A program made the translations under genes and the position numbers. From assembly GCA_036924285.1 (NCBI GenBank), contig JAYKYS010000002.1, positions 8,866,001 through 8,930,000 of the forward strand: a stretch of 64,000 nucleotides of DNA. The letters run 5' to 3'. The notes beneath the pieces were generated by a model. It searched no databases. It was not told the DNA's origin and saw nothing but the letters and a program-made list of their open reading frames with translations. This DNA comes from Asterella californica. Lineage: Eukaryota; Streptophyta; Marchantiopsida; Marchantiales; Aytoniaceae. Positions 9,506-20,595 of the stretch are shown here, piece by piece. Position 1 is the first letter of the stretch; each line of letters opens with the position of its first letter.

Positions 9506-11597
9506 GTACATTTGAGCTTGCTGTCGTACCTGAGCTACGAGAGCATGTGAAGGACATCATCCGATCTCATGGTGCTACATGGGAAGGATTTACTCTTCAG
9601 CTCAAAGAAGAGTATTCTTTAGAGGATGCAGACCGAGTGACTAAGAAGTCATTCATGGAGTAGGTAAACAAACCCAAGAAAGGGCTTGTTGCCACAGAGC
9701 TATTTCGAGAGTTTGAGAGACAATTCCTTCAGTTGTCTCGGATGGAGAAGCTCACATTGGAGAACGACAAGGTGGAGTTATTTTTGCAAGCAGCCAACAA
9801 TGAATTACAAAGGGAGTTGGAGCTGCTTTTGGAAGATAGGATGGAAGATAATAGACTCACAACTGATTGGAGAAAAGTCTCTGAAGAAGTGAATATACTT
9901 GCCAAACGAGAGTATCAGAGAGGGAAGATGGTGATAAGACTAGAAGAGAGACCACCACCGATCATAGTACCTCGTAGGCAACCAATGGTACCCAATGTGC
10001 AAGCACCTATTGTGCACATACCTCAAGTTCCATTTCTTACTATTCTTATCTCGAAAGTTGCACCGCAAAGAGATGCTATGGAAGAGTTGGTAAAAGGGAT
10101 GAGGGACTTGCAGATCAAGTTAGCAAGGTTGGAAAAGAAGGGAGGAGCACATGATACCAGACTTGCTCCTAAGCAAGATTATGTACAGAGATGCATTTGG
10201 TGTGATAGTTCTGATCATGCTCGAAGAGAGTGTGGTGATTTTGCCAAAACTCTACGAGATGGAGTAGTCTATTGGAAGGAAGGAAAGATTGCTTTGAAAG
10301 ATAATGGAGAGATTCTTAGAATCAACTTCGGGAAAGGAGGAATGAAGCAAGTACTAGAGGAGTATCTATCTCAGCATGCTACTGCGTCGATAGAAGCTGC
10401 TACTTATGGAGTTGAGGTAGTACGAGAAAGAAGTGCTTCTAAGAAGCATGGAGATACTCTTGATATGTGGAGTCACGCGGTAAGCACGAACAAAAGGGGG
10501 AAAATGACAAAGGAGGAGTTGCTCAGAACAGCCACAACAATCAGGGGTGCTACTGGATGGGATGATCTCGTGGATACAATGTCTGTACATGCTTATTTGA
10601 CGAAGAGTCAACATGAGGCTCTCATGAAAGAGAAACGCAAACAAGATGAAGCAGGCCCTAGCAAAGAGAGAACAGCTCTCAAGAGACAAACAAGAGGAAA
10701 AAAGTTCAGATCGGAGATTATGTCTCTACCAGAGGAGACTATGGAAGAGGTCATATCCTCTACTCTTGAGAAGTCAGAGAAGAGCAGAGGTAAGGAGAAA
10801 GGTAAATCTCCTTCATACAAGCTTCAGTCTGATATTGAAGCTGCTACGGATTTGAAAGGAGTACTAGAAGAGAGAGTACTCAATGCCAAGATCAAGTTTA
10901 CCTTACGAGAAGTTCTTAGGATTGCCAAGAAGGAGTTTCATGATATCATTATTGACACCATCAAACGAAAAAGGCAATTGGCAGGAGAAACCGCTGTGTC
11001 TAATGCATTAGACACAAGGATATCAAGAGAGGAAGAATTAGAACTAGCTCAATGCTGCATCAACCGCAAATTTCGGTTTGAGGATGATAGTGATGACAAG
11101 ATCTCTAGTCATTACACTAGAGGACATTGGGCTAGAGCTACTACCGAAACCTTAGTGAAGGTAAGAGAGATGAAAGATCCGGTGGTTGCTCTCATTGATC
11201 ATGGATCAGAGATCAATATTGTCTCTAAGGACGTCTACAAGCAAGGTGGATGGCCTGTTGATATAGATCATGGTTGGATGATCAGAACAGCGAACAACAC
11301 ACGAAGAGAACTCTATGGAGCTTGTCATGATGTGAGAATGAAGGTTGGAGATGTAACTATAGAACAAAACTTCTTTGTTCAAGATAGTACATCATATCCG
11401 GTGATACTCGGTCAACTTTACATTACAGCTGTGAGGATGGAGACCAAGGTTTTGGATGATGGATCTGCTTATGCGCGGATCAGAAGTCAGGATGGCAAGA
11501 GAGCAGTATAATTTCTAACTGTATCGACAAACCACGAGCGAAACAAAGATTATCTGAGGGGTGGCTCCTTGCCTAAGGTCACGGAGGAGTTCAAGGA

Positions 11598-11604
11598 TTT
11601 TTGA
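11598..11604 (+). other. Possible -1 frameshift site between gag-pro and pol of B1
   Basis: Five T residues run straight into the gag-pro stop (TTT TGA). Slipping back one base gives TTT TTG ACA, which enters the pol frame. B2 has the same TTTTTGA at 56145-56151 with the same frame change. It is not a perfect XXXYYYZ heptamer. Conservation in two copies is the only support. Confidence 0.4.
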
Positions 11605-14220
11605 CAAGTACTGCTATAGAGCGAGGACATAGTAGTACACTGGAGAATGTACTCTCGCTAGAGAAAGAAAGTGTTTTTTGTACAGGAGTTGTGAGATTTT
11701 CTGGGAGTGGATTTGCTACACATACACGACTTGCTGACTTGCTGAAGTGGGAACAGAAGGTTGTGCAAAAAACTGAAAAAGACCTCAAGAGAGTTGGTGT
11801 GCTTGAAGAGGATGATAAGATAGAAGGTGTTTATTTGGAGTTAGGATTGGAAGATTTCATCGATGAGCTTGCTATGTATGAGCAAGAAGATGAGGATCAT
11901 GTGGTGGAAGTACACTCTAGGAGCTCTATACAGCTATAGAGTCATTCGTAGATCCTGAAGTTAGAGTTGACACTAAGTACAAAACGGTAGACAAGAAGGT
12001 AAAACCTGTTGCTCAGCCATTACCTAGTGATTCTAACCAGCGAGTCCAACAATCTTCGAAGGAGAAAAGCTTGAGAGATCTTAGCCGAGTCGGTCACAAG
12101 TTCACTGAAGCTACGCTCAAGGAGTTGAAGGTTGGTTCTGCAGATTTTCTTTTGCCTGTAGAGGAGAATAGGTTTAAGGAGATGTTAGCTAGACATGGGA
12201 AAGCCTTTGCTTTTGAAGCCTCAGAAATCGGATGTGTAGATCCCAGCATTGTGGCACCAATGATCATATTCACAGTTCCACATGCTCCTTGGGACTTGAG
12301 ACCAATTCTTGTACCTAGAGCGCATCTACCAAAACTCATAGAGCTCTTGAAGGAGAAGATGTAGATGAAGATCTTGGAATCATCGTTTGCACCATACTCT
12401 AGTCGTTGGTTTACAGTACCAAAGAAGAGTGGTGCATTACAATTCATCCAAGATATGCAACCTATGAACCAAGTGACCATCAGAAATACAGGCATAGGAC
12501 CTATCGTCAGAGAGTTTGCTGAAGCGTTTGCTGGAAGGGCTATTTACTCTATAAGAGACCTTTACTCTGGATACGATCAGTTTCAACTTGCTGAACAGAG
12601 TAGAGATATCACCACCATGAGGACACCGTTGGGGTTGGTCAGAATGTGCACTCTACCACAAGGAGCAACAAACTCGGTAGCGCACATGATGAACGGGATG
12701 AACAAGGTTCTCCGTGAGTTCATTCTTGAGAAGACCATGCCTTTCTTGGATGACATTCCAATTAAGAGATGCGTTGAGGAGGAGAAAGATGAGACAATGG
12801 ATCAGAAAGGGTGTAAAAACTTTGTTGCTGATCACATTTCAGATTGTGATAAAATCTTATCACGACTTGAAGAGGCACACTTGACACTATCAGGTGCCAA
12901 GTCTTCATTTGGAGTGCGAAAGGTTGTGATTGTGGGGCACCTATGTGGATGGTTTGGACGCAAACCTGATCTTGGTAAAGTGGATGTCATACAACGGATG
13001 AAAGATACTTGTGGTTCAACAACAGAGGTGAGAAGGTTTCTTGGAGCTTGTGTCTTCTATCATGTGTGGATTCCACATTTTGCACATGTGGCTGATCCTC
13101 TTTATGATCTGTTGAGAAAGCACAAGAGGTTTGCATGGGAGGAGAGACATACTGAGGCGATTCAGAGATTGAAGCAGTTGTTATCTTCTCCACCTGTAGT
13201 TCATCGTGTGAGCTATGAGGAAGCAAACCAGTGATACTTACTGTTGATACTAGTCTGATAGTCATTGGATGGGCAGTAGGACAGGATGATGAAGAAGAGA
13301 ATCGATTTGCAGTCAGATTTGGAGCAAAGGTGTTGAGTGAACGACATAGAAACTATCCTCAAGTGAAGAGAGAGTTATGGGGAGTAGTTACAACTATGAA
13401 AGCTGAAAAAGACTTGATTGGAGCGCCAATAATAGTAGAAACATATTGTTTATCATTATTAGAGATGATTACAAATTGTAACACCCCTGATATTGCTATG
13501 CTACGCTGGATTGCTTACATCAAGTCCTTAAATCCTGAGTTCCGACGCATAGTGGGGAAGAACAATCCAGTAGCTAATATGTTATCTCGTGCGAGGTATG
13601 AGGATGAGGAGGAGATGATAGAAGATACAGAAGAAGTTGGTACTACTGTTTTATGTAGAGCTCAAGGAGGTGAGAGTGAGCATTCGAAACCGTTCATGGA
13701 GGAGCTATATGAAAGAGAATGGATAGACATAGGACGCTATCTAAGCCTGTTGACTAGACAATCAGGATGGAGTGATGCCCACTTTAAACAAATCAGGAAG
13801 AAGACTTATAACTACTTGCTACAAGGTGGTTATTTGTGGAAACATGCTAAGCAAGGTGGTAAGATGCCACAAAGGGTTGTGTGTAAGGTTGACATGCAAA
13901 AGTTACTCATGCAGGAGTTTCATGAGAGCTTGTGGGCAGGACATAGAGGTATTTATGTCACCTTTACAAAGTTGAAGGAGAGATATTGGTGGCGTAACAT
14001 GTACAAAGATGTAGTTCAATTTGTGGAGACATGCCAAACTTGTCAAGAGTATTCAGGAATTCGGCATCGAGATGGATTACATCCTACTTATCCACTTGCA
14101 ATGCATTATAAGTGGGTTGTAGATCTTGTTATTATGCTAGTTGGTATATGGCAGATGTGATACTTAGTTTTGGCACGTGAGGATTTGTCCAACCAAGTGG
14201 AAGGGCGAGCCTTACGGACA
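11598..14220 (+). pseudogene. Pol of B1: reverse transcriptase, RNase H, integrase N-terminus
   Basis: The pol frame runs on from the -1 shift. A one-base loss near 11920 breaks it relative to B2. The reverse transcriptase segment has motif A as IRDLYSGYDQF (D at residue 65 counted from 12365), LPQGATNSVA, and the catalytic F-L-D-D (residues 127-130). TAG at 12362 replaces CAG. A one-base loss near 13226 shifts the frame into RNase H, which has VDTS and KREL, but two catalytic Asp are changed relative to B2: ETD to ETY and VADML to VANML. The integrase zinc-binding HHCC is visible (EFHESLWAGH ... CQTC), followed by TGA 14158 for CGA. The gene is then split by C2 at 14221 and resumes at 20103. 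Confidence 0.87.
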
Positions 14221-15289
14221 TGTAGTGACGCAGGATTACTCCTTTTGCCCATTTAGTATACAAGATATCGTTCCCACAGAGGATTTGCACAAGTAACGTT
14301 GCTCTAAGTTCTAAGATCTATTCAAACACACAAACACACGGGTTTTGCCTAGAAATCTCGTCTTCTCACAAAACCACGCATCTTCCAGATACGTCAAAAT
14401 ATACTATGGATCTAAATAAACAACTACTAACTAAAATAGCACACAACTATTCACAGAGAATCTCGGGAAGACGATCTTCCTGCTTCCAGGTCACTTCTTC
14501 CAGTCTTCTCGATAGCGTCTTCCCGAAGCGATTCTCGTCTTCTGGGGATTCAGCTCGTCTTCTTCACACCTCCAGAAGATTGCCCTGCTCCACATAAGTC
14601 GACTAGCAACGGTCGTTACATCTTACTCTTCCACTCACATTACAACGGGTTAGATCAATCACAGGGTGTATGCCCCCTGTAGCCTTCCCAGGCTTCTGCC
14701 TACGGAAATGATCTTCCTGCAGCACTACAACGACATTCACCTTCACGGAAGCTCAATGGAAGTTTCGGAAGCTCACTAGAAGAAGGTAAGAAGATGGGGA
14801 AGATGAGAGAAGATGGGGAAGAAGAGGAAATCCAAACAAGAGAAAACAAGATGAAAAGAGGAAATTAAGATTCCGACAGGCTTCTAGTCCGGATCCTAAC
14901 TAACAAGCCATCCCTGCTTGTAATAGTTTGGGGAGGAAGACAACAAACGTGAGTACTGTTGCACCGTCTTCTACTCGAGGATGTCGTTTTCTGCTGTGGG
15001 AAGAAGGCTTCTTTCTTCTTCACTTCGCCGCTCTGACTACTCTGTCTTCTGGGATCCCTTACCCATAAGACCGTTCGTACGTAGATCCCAAGTGCTCTAC
15101 TGAATGAGCCAAGCTACACTTCCACAACTGTTGACAGTCACCGCCACTCAAGAAGAACACTTCTCATGCACAATTGGGAGCGAATTCAAGGAACCCACCA
15201 TCCAGAAGACACAGATTAAGCTTCTGCACTCAAATCAACAATCTATTCCCCGAGAAGAAGTGACATTGGCATTGGGAAGCTCACTCTCT

Positions 15290-15560
15290 CTACTTCCTGC
15301 GTCTACTCCTCGACACACCAGTCTAGTCAACAGGACTGCACGAGGATGCCGTTCCCTGCTCCTAAACTGTCCACTACCTCTATCTACATCTTCGAACCAC
15401 TGCTGGTACGAGTATGCAGACTCCTCCTGTGTATTCCAAGACTATTCGTATGTTTCCAACGACGGGTGTAGTGTGCCAAGAACTATCTGTCATGTGTCTC
15501 TAATGTGTCTAGTCTGTCTGCACCATAGAATCCATATGGATGTGCAGCAGCTAGCACCAT
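15290..15560 (+). repeat. C-tail segment in opposite orientation inside C2
   Basis: This stretch matches 37030-37264, which in copy C4 follows the coiled-coil gene on the same strand as the gene. In C2 it lies on the strand opposite the gene, so part of the C2 tail has been inverted, or the tail comes from a second C copy. The surrounding 14221-15800 otherwise holds no recognised gene; a 192-codon plus-strand frame at 15104-15682 is not supported by C4. Confidence 0.65.
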
Positions 15561-15814
15561 TCCTACGCTGCAATCCTACTTATGTCGCTGCCGTGAGAAT
15601 CAGAGGAGGCGACCACCAGGGAGAGAGGGGCGCTGACAGGAGGTTGCCACACCACATGCAAGCGGTTTCCCTTCCTAATTAGCCATCCACTTTGTTGCTT
15701 ACGCTACTTATGCTGCCACATGGTGTCCTAACTAATTTTACATGGAAAACTGCCACCCTTAAGATAACATGTTTGTTCCTACTAAATCTGGAATTGTCAA
15801 TCTTCGGTTACTAG

Positions 15815-18133
15815 CTACTCTGATTGCTCCGTGGCAATCTCTACATGATCTGCTCCTATCGGAGCTACTAGCTCGGCTTCTGATGGGTTGGGAAGCCTTG
15901 CACTTACCTCGGGTGTCATTGAGGTAGCTTCCCTCTCATCGCTCTTCGCTGGTCCTGCTGTCGCTGCGGCTGCGTCTTCCTCGACTTCGACTTCTGCTTC
16001 GGAAGACGGAAGCGTCTTCTGGGAAGCAGAGTCGAGTGGTGCGTCTTCAGTCTTCTGAGGCACGGGTGCGGTGCTAGGGACCATGGCGACCTCATAGGGA
16101 TCCGGGGAAGTCGCTTCCTCCACGCGGAATACCTGGGAAGACGGCTCGTCTTCCTGTCTTCCAGAAGACATCTTGTCTTCCGGGGCGTCTTCCGGAATCT
16201 TCTCGGCTTCCAACGCTGTCACTACCAAGTGCACAGCAAGGTCGAACTCCTCCTTCTCCATTCCGGATCCAGTAGATGGTGCTGGAGCTTGAGAAGATGC
16301 AGTTGCAGGTATCGGAAGCGAGGGAAGACCATAAAGTGTCTTCACTCCCTCTATCTGTCGATCCAAGTATCTGAACATGCTCTCCCTGCATTCCACCAAC
16401 ATTGTCTTGGACTCGCTGTCCCATCCTCTAGCTAAGGTAAGTAACTTCCTACCCGCGATGAAGTTAAACTTCTTCCGAAGTGCTTCCACCGACTGTGCTA
16501 GCATCTCCTGTGCACGAGCCTCCGCTGCTTCCCGCTGCGTCTTCTCAACTGCAACTCGCGCTTCTGCGGCTTCTCGCTGCGTCTTCCATGTGGTCTTCTC
16601 CTCGGCGAGGGCGGTGATCTTCTCCTGCACTCGGAGGACCTCCTGATTGCGCTGCTGTACACGCGCTTGCATCTCCTGGTTGCTCTTCCGAAGTTGCACC
16701 AGCTCCTTGGCAGAAGCGGCTGCTTCCGTCTTGTATCTGGCTGCGAGCTTCTCCGTGGTGCGGAGACTAGCTTCCAGCGACTCCGTCTTCTTCTGGTCTT
16801 CTTCTTGTCGCAGCAAGGTGTGCAGACCGAATCCAGGTTGCAAGGGCCTCTCCTGTGCCTTCGCTCTCTTCTCCAGCAACTCCATAGCTGGCTGGATCTC
16901 CTTGTGGAAGAAGGCGCTGAACTCTTCCAGTCTTCTTCTTGCGGAAGACAAGTTCATCTCCACTACTCGCTCTGAGATATCGACCTCGTCTTCCAGAGGC
17001 AAGGAAGCCTCTTCCACCATAATGACCTTCATCTTCTGCGCACGAGAAGAAGCTACTCTTCTCATCTTCCGAGGTGGAAGATCCTTCGTGGCAGGAGCGG
17101 TTCTCTTCACTGCGCTTCCCCGCATCGCAGTAGGAGTATCCCTTCTTCTCTTGTCTTCTGGAGTGTTCGGAAGACTCCCAGGTGTTGCAGAAGCGGTCTT
17201 CTGCTCCGATCGGGTACTCAGCAGTTCTTCTTCCGAGTCGAACTCCGATCTTGAATGAATGGGGGAGGTGGCCTTCCTAGGTACACTTCTAGGACCCATC
17301 TTCCTCGGTGGCGTGGCGTCTTCCAACCCACTAGACTCGTCTTCCCTCACCAGAAGCGTCTTCTGGTGAGAGCCGAGCCTCAGCTGTGGCATCAGAGTGG
17401 GAGGGGGAGTTGCGGCTGCCGCTCGGTCATCGTCTTCCGAGGTCTCCTCCTTCTCCTCCTGTTGTCCCTGTTGGTCCATACTCCGCCAGCTGATCTCCCC
17501 TAAGATCCCCATGGCTACGTACAAGTAGCAGAGAAAAGGTGTCAAGTGTCCTCCCGCCGGGGTACCCAAGTACGCTAGCTCCGCCTGTACATAGTTATGG
17601 ACGTATGCGCCTCAGTAGATGGGCACTCTTTTATCCCACACTGCTTCCAAGAACTCTACGTCTTGATCTCCCAGGTACCTCGTCTTCTGCGTTTTCCCCT
17701 TGGGGAAGAGATGCAGAAACAGCTTCGTCAAAAGTCGCTTCTTCGGCTCCCGGTAAGATTCAATCTTCCACCCGTTCCTACCCTGCCTGTCTTTCACGAA
17801 AAGACAAGTGATGCTCCCAAGCACATGCCACGTACTCACGATCCTAGGCAAAATCTTCTTCTCAAACCAATACTCTCGGTCCTCGGAGTCTGGTCTGTGG
17901 AAAGCCCTACGCCATCAATCTTCAGTCCAGGAAGATGGTCTTCCTCGAGCTACTCCTGCCTTCGCAGGTACACGGTTGCGAGGTGGTAACGCTGCCCACA
18001 CCTCCTCCAGAAGTCCTTGGTCCGCGAGGTTCCAATCCCATAGGAAGAAATCGAGACCCAACTCCTTGAGGAAGGGTGTGGCCTCGGCCAACTCCGCTGC
18101 TGGTAACACCAACCCTCGAGGATGCATCGTCAT
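15815..18133 (-). pseudogene. Large coiled-coil protein of family C (C2 copy), two stop codons
   Basis: A single reading frame of about 772 codons from ATG 18133 (first Met after an in-frame stop) to 15815, broken only by TGA at 17915 and at 17612; both are TGG in copy C1. The last 584 codons are uninterrupted. Order: a globular N-terminal part of about 190 residues (FFLWDWNLADQG, LLTKLFLHLFPKG, GGHLTPFLCYLYVA), an acidic Ser/Thr/Pro-rich linker, a basic patch near residue 360 (RKMRRVASSRAQK) that looks like a nuclear signal, a long coiled coil at about 443-556 with the repeated EKTQREAAEAR block, then a conserved segment (RKLLTLARGWD ... MFRYLDRQI), and an acidic tail. I do not recognise the family. 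A gag-like or DNA-binding role is speculation. Confidence 0.75.
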
Positions 18134-20102
18134 ACTGAAAGATCTGTTGCACTAAGCCACAAGCACCTACTATGAGCTGAAGGCTCAGTCCTTCCCAAGT
18201 GCCCACAGTCTAGCTTCTACTTCTCAGAAGACGAAACTAGTCTTCCAGAAGACAACTACTCCGTCTTCCGGGATTCTAACAGTATTTCCTAGATAGCTCT
18301 CGTCTTCCGAGCTATATCTAAACAACCCTATCTAAGCAAGGCCTCGCATGGATTACCAAGAAGACAACCCACCTTGCATTGCATCCTACTTCCTATCAGA
18401 AGATACAAGATTCGCGAAACATAAAGTGCATGACAGGTTCAGAAGACGGTTGCGGGCTCTTGCGGTGACAGTGGCCTCTGGGAAGACACCCGAGACAGTT
18501 TCCAATTCAATGTCTTTCTCGGAAGACCTCCCGAAGTCAGGCTTCCCTTCACTGATCTCACTTGTCTTCGTCTTCCTACGCGTAGTCTATCCTCACAACA
18601 GACTCAAGACAATTGCACTCTGTTCTTCTGACTTCTCACCTCTCATACGCACTCAGAAGAAGCTTGCTGCTCGGTGGGAAGACATGACCCTCGACCATTC
18701 TCTCCAGATTCTGCCAGCAAGTCTTCTCACGACTCTCTCCTAAGTTTGGGAAGAAGAAGGAATGGCTGCTATGGGTCGGACAGAAGAGACCCGAAATGGA
18801 CCCTCACGTCTTCTCGCTCATTTTGCCAGCCTTTCAGTCTTCTAGTCTCTCTAGGAAGATGTGGAATTGAGAAGCTTGGAAGACCGGGAGGCACAGGCCT
18901 AGTTCCCGACTTCCAACTTCTCTAAATAACAAAAGAACTCACCACACCACTCAGGATTCATACCAAGCCTCTCTTAACACAAAAGCAACACAAATCCACT
19001 CTTGATACGAATTGGTTACAGTCGACTTCCGAAGACAGTCTTCCGAAGATGTTCCAATCTTCCGAAGCGTCTTCTGTTCCAGGTTTCGGGAGGAGAGGAG
19101 TAATCGGATAGGGAAATCGATAGCTGAGATCGTCAATTTTAAGACGATGGGTAGGGAAGCTTGAATTGAACTTAGGAAGAATCAAGAAGATGTCTGACAG
19201 AAATTGGGCAGCGCTTCCGCACCCAATGTCACAATAGGAAAAATGGGGATGGGGGTAATCGATCAGGCTGCCTGCAAACAACCGGGGAAGCGCGGGGGAT
19301 ACCAAACAAAGGCGAGAAGAAGTGGGAAGGAGAAAGAACGTGGGAAGAACCTCTACAGTCTTCTTCTGCTTCCCGAGTTGCCTTCGACCTGGTCCCAGCT
19401 CCAATGCGACCCCACTGAGCTGCCTCTGTCGTCAGCTCCAGTCTACGTCTCAATCGATCGAGCCACCCACCTCCGATTTCACTCAGCTGCTTCCAATGTC
19501 AGCTTCCGGGAGACTCTCAGGAAACGCGTTTCACTCAGTATGCTTCTTGCGCTTCAGCAATTCGACCTCGCCTTCTTGCTAGCTTCTAATCGCTATGTCC
19601 TCACTCAATTTCTCCTTGCTGATTTCTTCACTCGAAGCTCACCTCGCTGATTTCGATCTTCTGAAGAGCGTGCTTGCTGCGGGAAGTTGGAATGCGCTAA
19701 TGCGCTTCCTGCGCATCTTCTCCGCAGATTAGGGGTTTCGACCCTAGGTGGCTTACCCGACCTACCTACCACCTTGGTGTTACCTAGTAGGTACACCCAC
19801 TCTTTTACCTGGAAACTCATGGTTAGGCCTTCGCGGTCACTGTCTTCCAGAAGATGGTTGTCTTCCGCCGTCTTCCCGTTTTTCGCTGTCTTCCGTCTTC
19901 CGAAGACGCAACTGAGAAGACGTTCTTTGGAAGACGGTCGTCTTCCGAAGAAGTCAACTTCTTATTACAAAGAGCTCATAAGATCATCTTCCTTCTAAGG
20001 AAGCAGTAATCTTAAGTAACAACTCTTCTTCAGTTATACAAACAAGTTATTAATCTTAAAAATTTTAAAAATTCGTGAATCCTGTAATTTGTGGGCACCA
20101 CA
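18134..20102 (-). other. 5' non-coding region of C2
   Basis: About 2 kb upstream of the coiled-coil gene with no credible gene. It is packed with CTTCCGAAGAC-type motifs; I count 13 GAAGAC/GTCTTC between 18421 and 19080 alone. The same region is present in copy C4 at 27869-29450. The terminal 70 bp are AT-rich (AATTTTTAAAATTTTTAAG on the minus strand). Confidence 0.7.
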
Positions 20103-20595
20103 GGACAAAATCCACAAAGGGAGTCTGCAAATTCTTGTTGGAAGATGTGATTTGTAGATATGGTTGTGTTGGGAAGATCACGGCTGATCGAGGGGAGTTG
20201 AACAATGATGAGGCTAAAGCGTTCTTCAAGAGGTGTGGTGTCAAGTTAGCTCTCACCACAGCCTACAATCCGGAGAGTAATGCCAAGAATGAACGTGGTC
20301 ATCCTCCTATTGTGAAAGCTATTGTGAAAGCTTGCAAGGGGAGGGCAAGAGAATGACCAAGATTTCTTCCGTTTGCATTATGGGCTGATCGTTCGACTCA
20401 TAGTTCAATTACGAGATATATGCGGGCAGAGTTGATGCAGGAACAGAAACCTATCATGCCCATTGAGGAGCACGTACCCACTTGGAGTGTTCTACCTTGG
20501 GAAGATGGTATGTCTACAGAAGATCTTCTTGCTGTCCAAATCCGTCAACTAGAGAGAAGACCTGAAGATGTAGAGATTGCATTGGAGAAGCTGTT
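20103..20595 (+). pseudogene. B1 integrase, continuation after C2
   Basis: Resumes the integrase core after the duplicated GGACA: TADRGEL with the second catalytic Asp, then the NAKNERGHP region with the catalytic Glu. TGA at 20354 replaces TGG of B2. The frame is cut at 20595 (GAAGCTG) where it meets D1 sequence, so the C-terminal domain is missing. Confidence 0.85.

Larger units (their letters stand above)
8306..11604 (+). pseudogene. Gag-protease of B1, split by a solo LTR
   Basis: Starts at ATG 8306 (MDVEGLGHYIDEAST). The capsid-like part is cut at 8592 by the A solo LTR and resumes at 9506. A TAG at 9661 replaces TGG of B2. From 9733 the frame is open for 592 codons: a helical gag C-terminus, a linker, a zinc knuckle CX2CX4HX4C (C154 to C167 counted from 9733), and a retropepsin-like domain with D489-H-G-S where DTG or DSG is usual. 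A TAA at 11509 is probably a CAA-to-TAA change, because family E has a Gln codon there. The natural end is TGA 11602-11604, after a run of five T. The protein would package RNA and process the polyprotein; this copy cannot. Confidence 0.85.
14221..20102 (-). mobile_element. Complete family C element (C2), 5.88 kb
   Basis: Bounded by the direct repeat GGACA (14216-14220 and 20103-20107); B2 at 58730-58740 shows the empty site with one copy. The ends are TGTAGTGACGC on the left and CCCACCACA-type on the right (GTGGGCACCACA), giving TG...CA and an imperfect 7-bp inverted match. I found no long direct repeat between the ends, so it is not a standard two-LTR element as it stands. It carries one large minus-strand gene, and no reverse transcriptase, integrase or transposase that I can recognise. 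The sequence is crowded with GAAGAC/GTCTTC. It could be a non-autonomous LTR derivative that lost one LTR, or an unusual terminal-inverted-repeat element. Confidence 0.85.
6920..20595 (+). mobile_element. Retrotransposon B1 (Ty3/gypsy), interrupted and 3'-truncated
   Basis: Order: 5' LTR (partly inverted at 5022-5924), primer site, gag-pro, pol with reverse transcriptase, RNase H and integrase. Two later insertions split it: a solo A LTR at 8593-9505 and the whole C2 element at 14221-20102. At 20595 the integrase gene stops mid-domain and joins the RNase H region of D1, so the B1 3' end and 3' LTR are lost. The uninterrupted sequence at both insertion points is preserved in B2 or B3, which proves the boundaries. 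Confidence 0.9.

Noticed and set aside
15104..15682. 192-codon plus-strand frame in C2
   Set aside because: The matching C4 sequence (37030-37264) does not keep the frame, the composition is that of GTCTTC-rich non-coding C sequence, and no domain is visible.
14221..20102. Family C as a CACTA DNA transposon
   Set aside because: The terminal letters include CACTACA when read inward on the minus strand, but the outer end is TGTAGTG, the duplication is 5 bp not 3 bp, and no CACTA transposase is seen.
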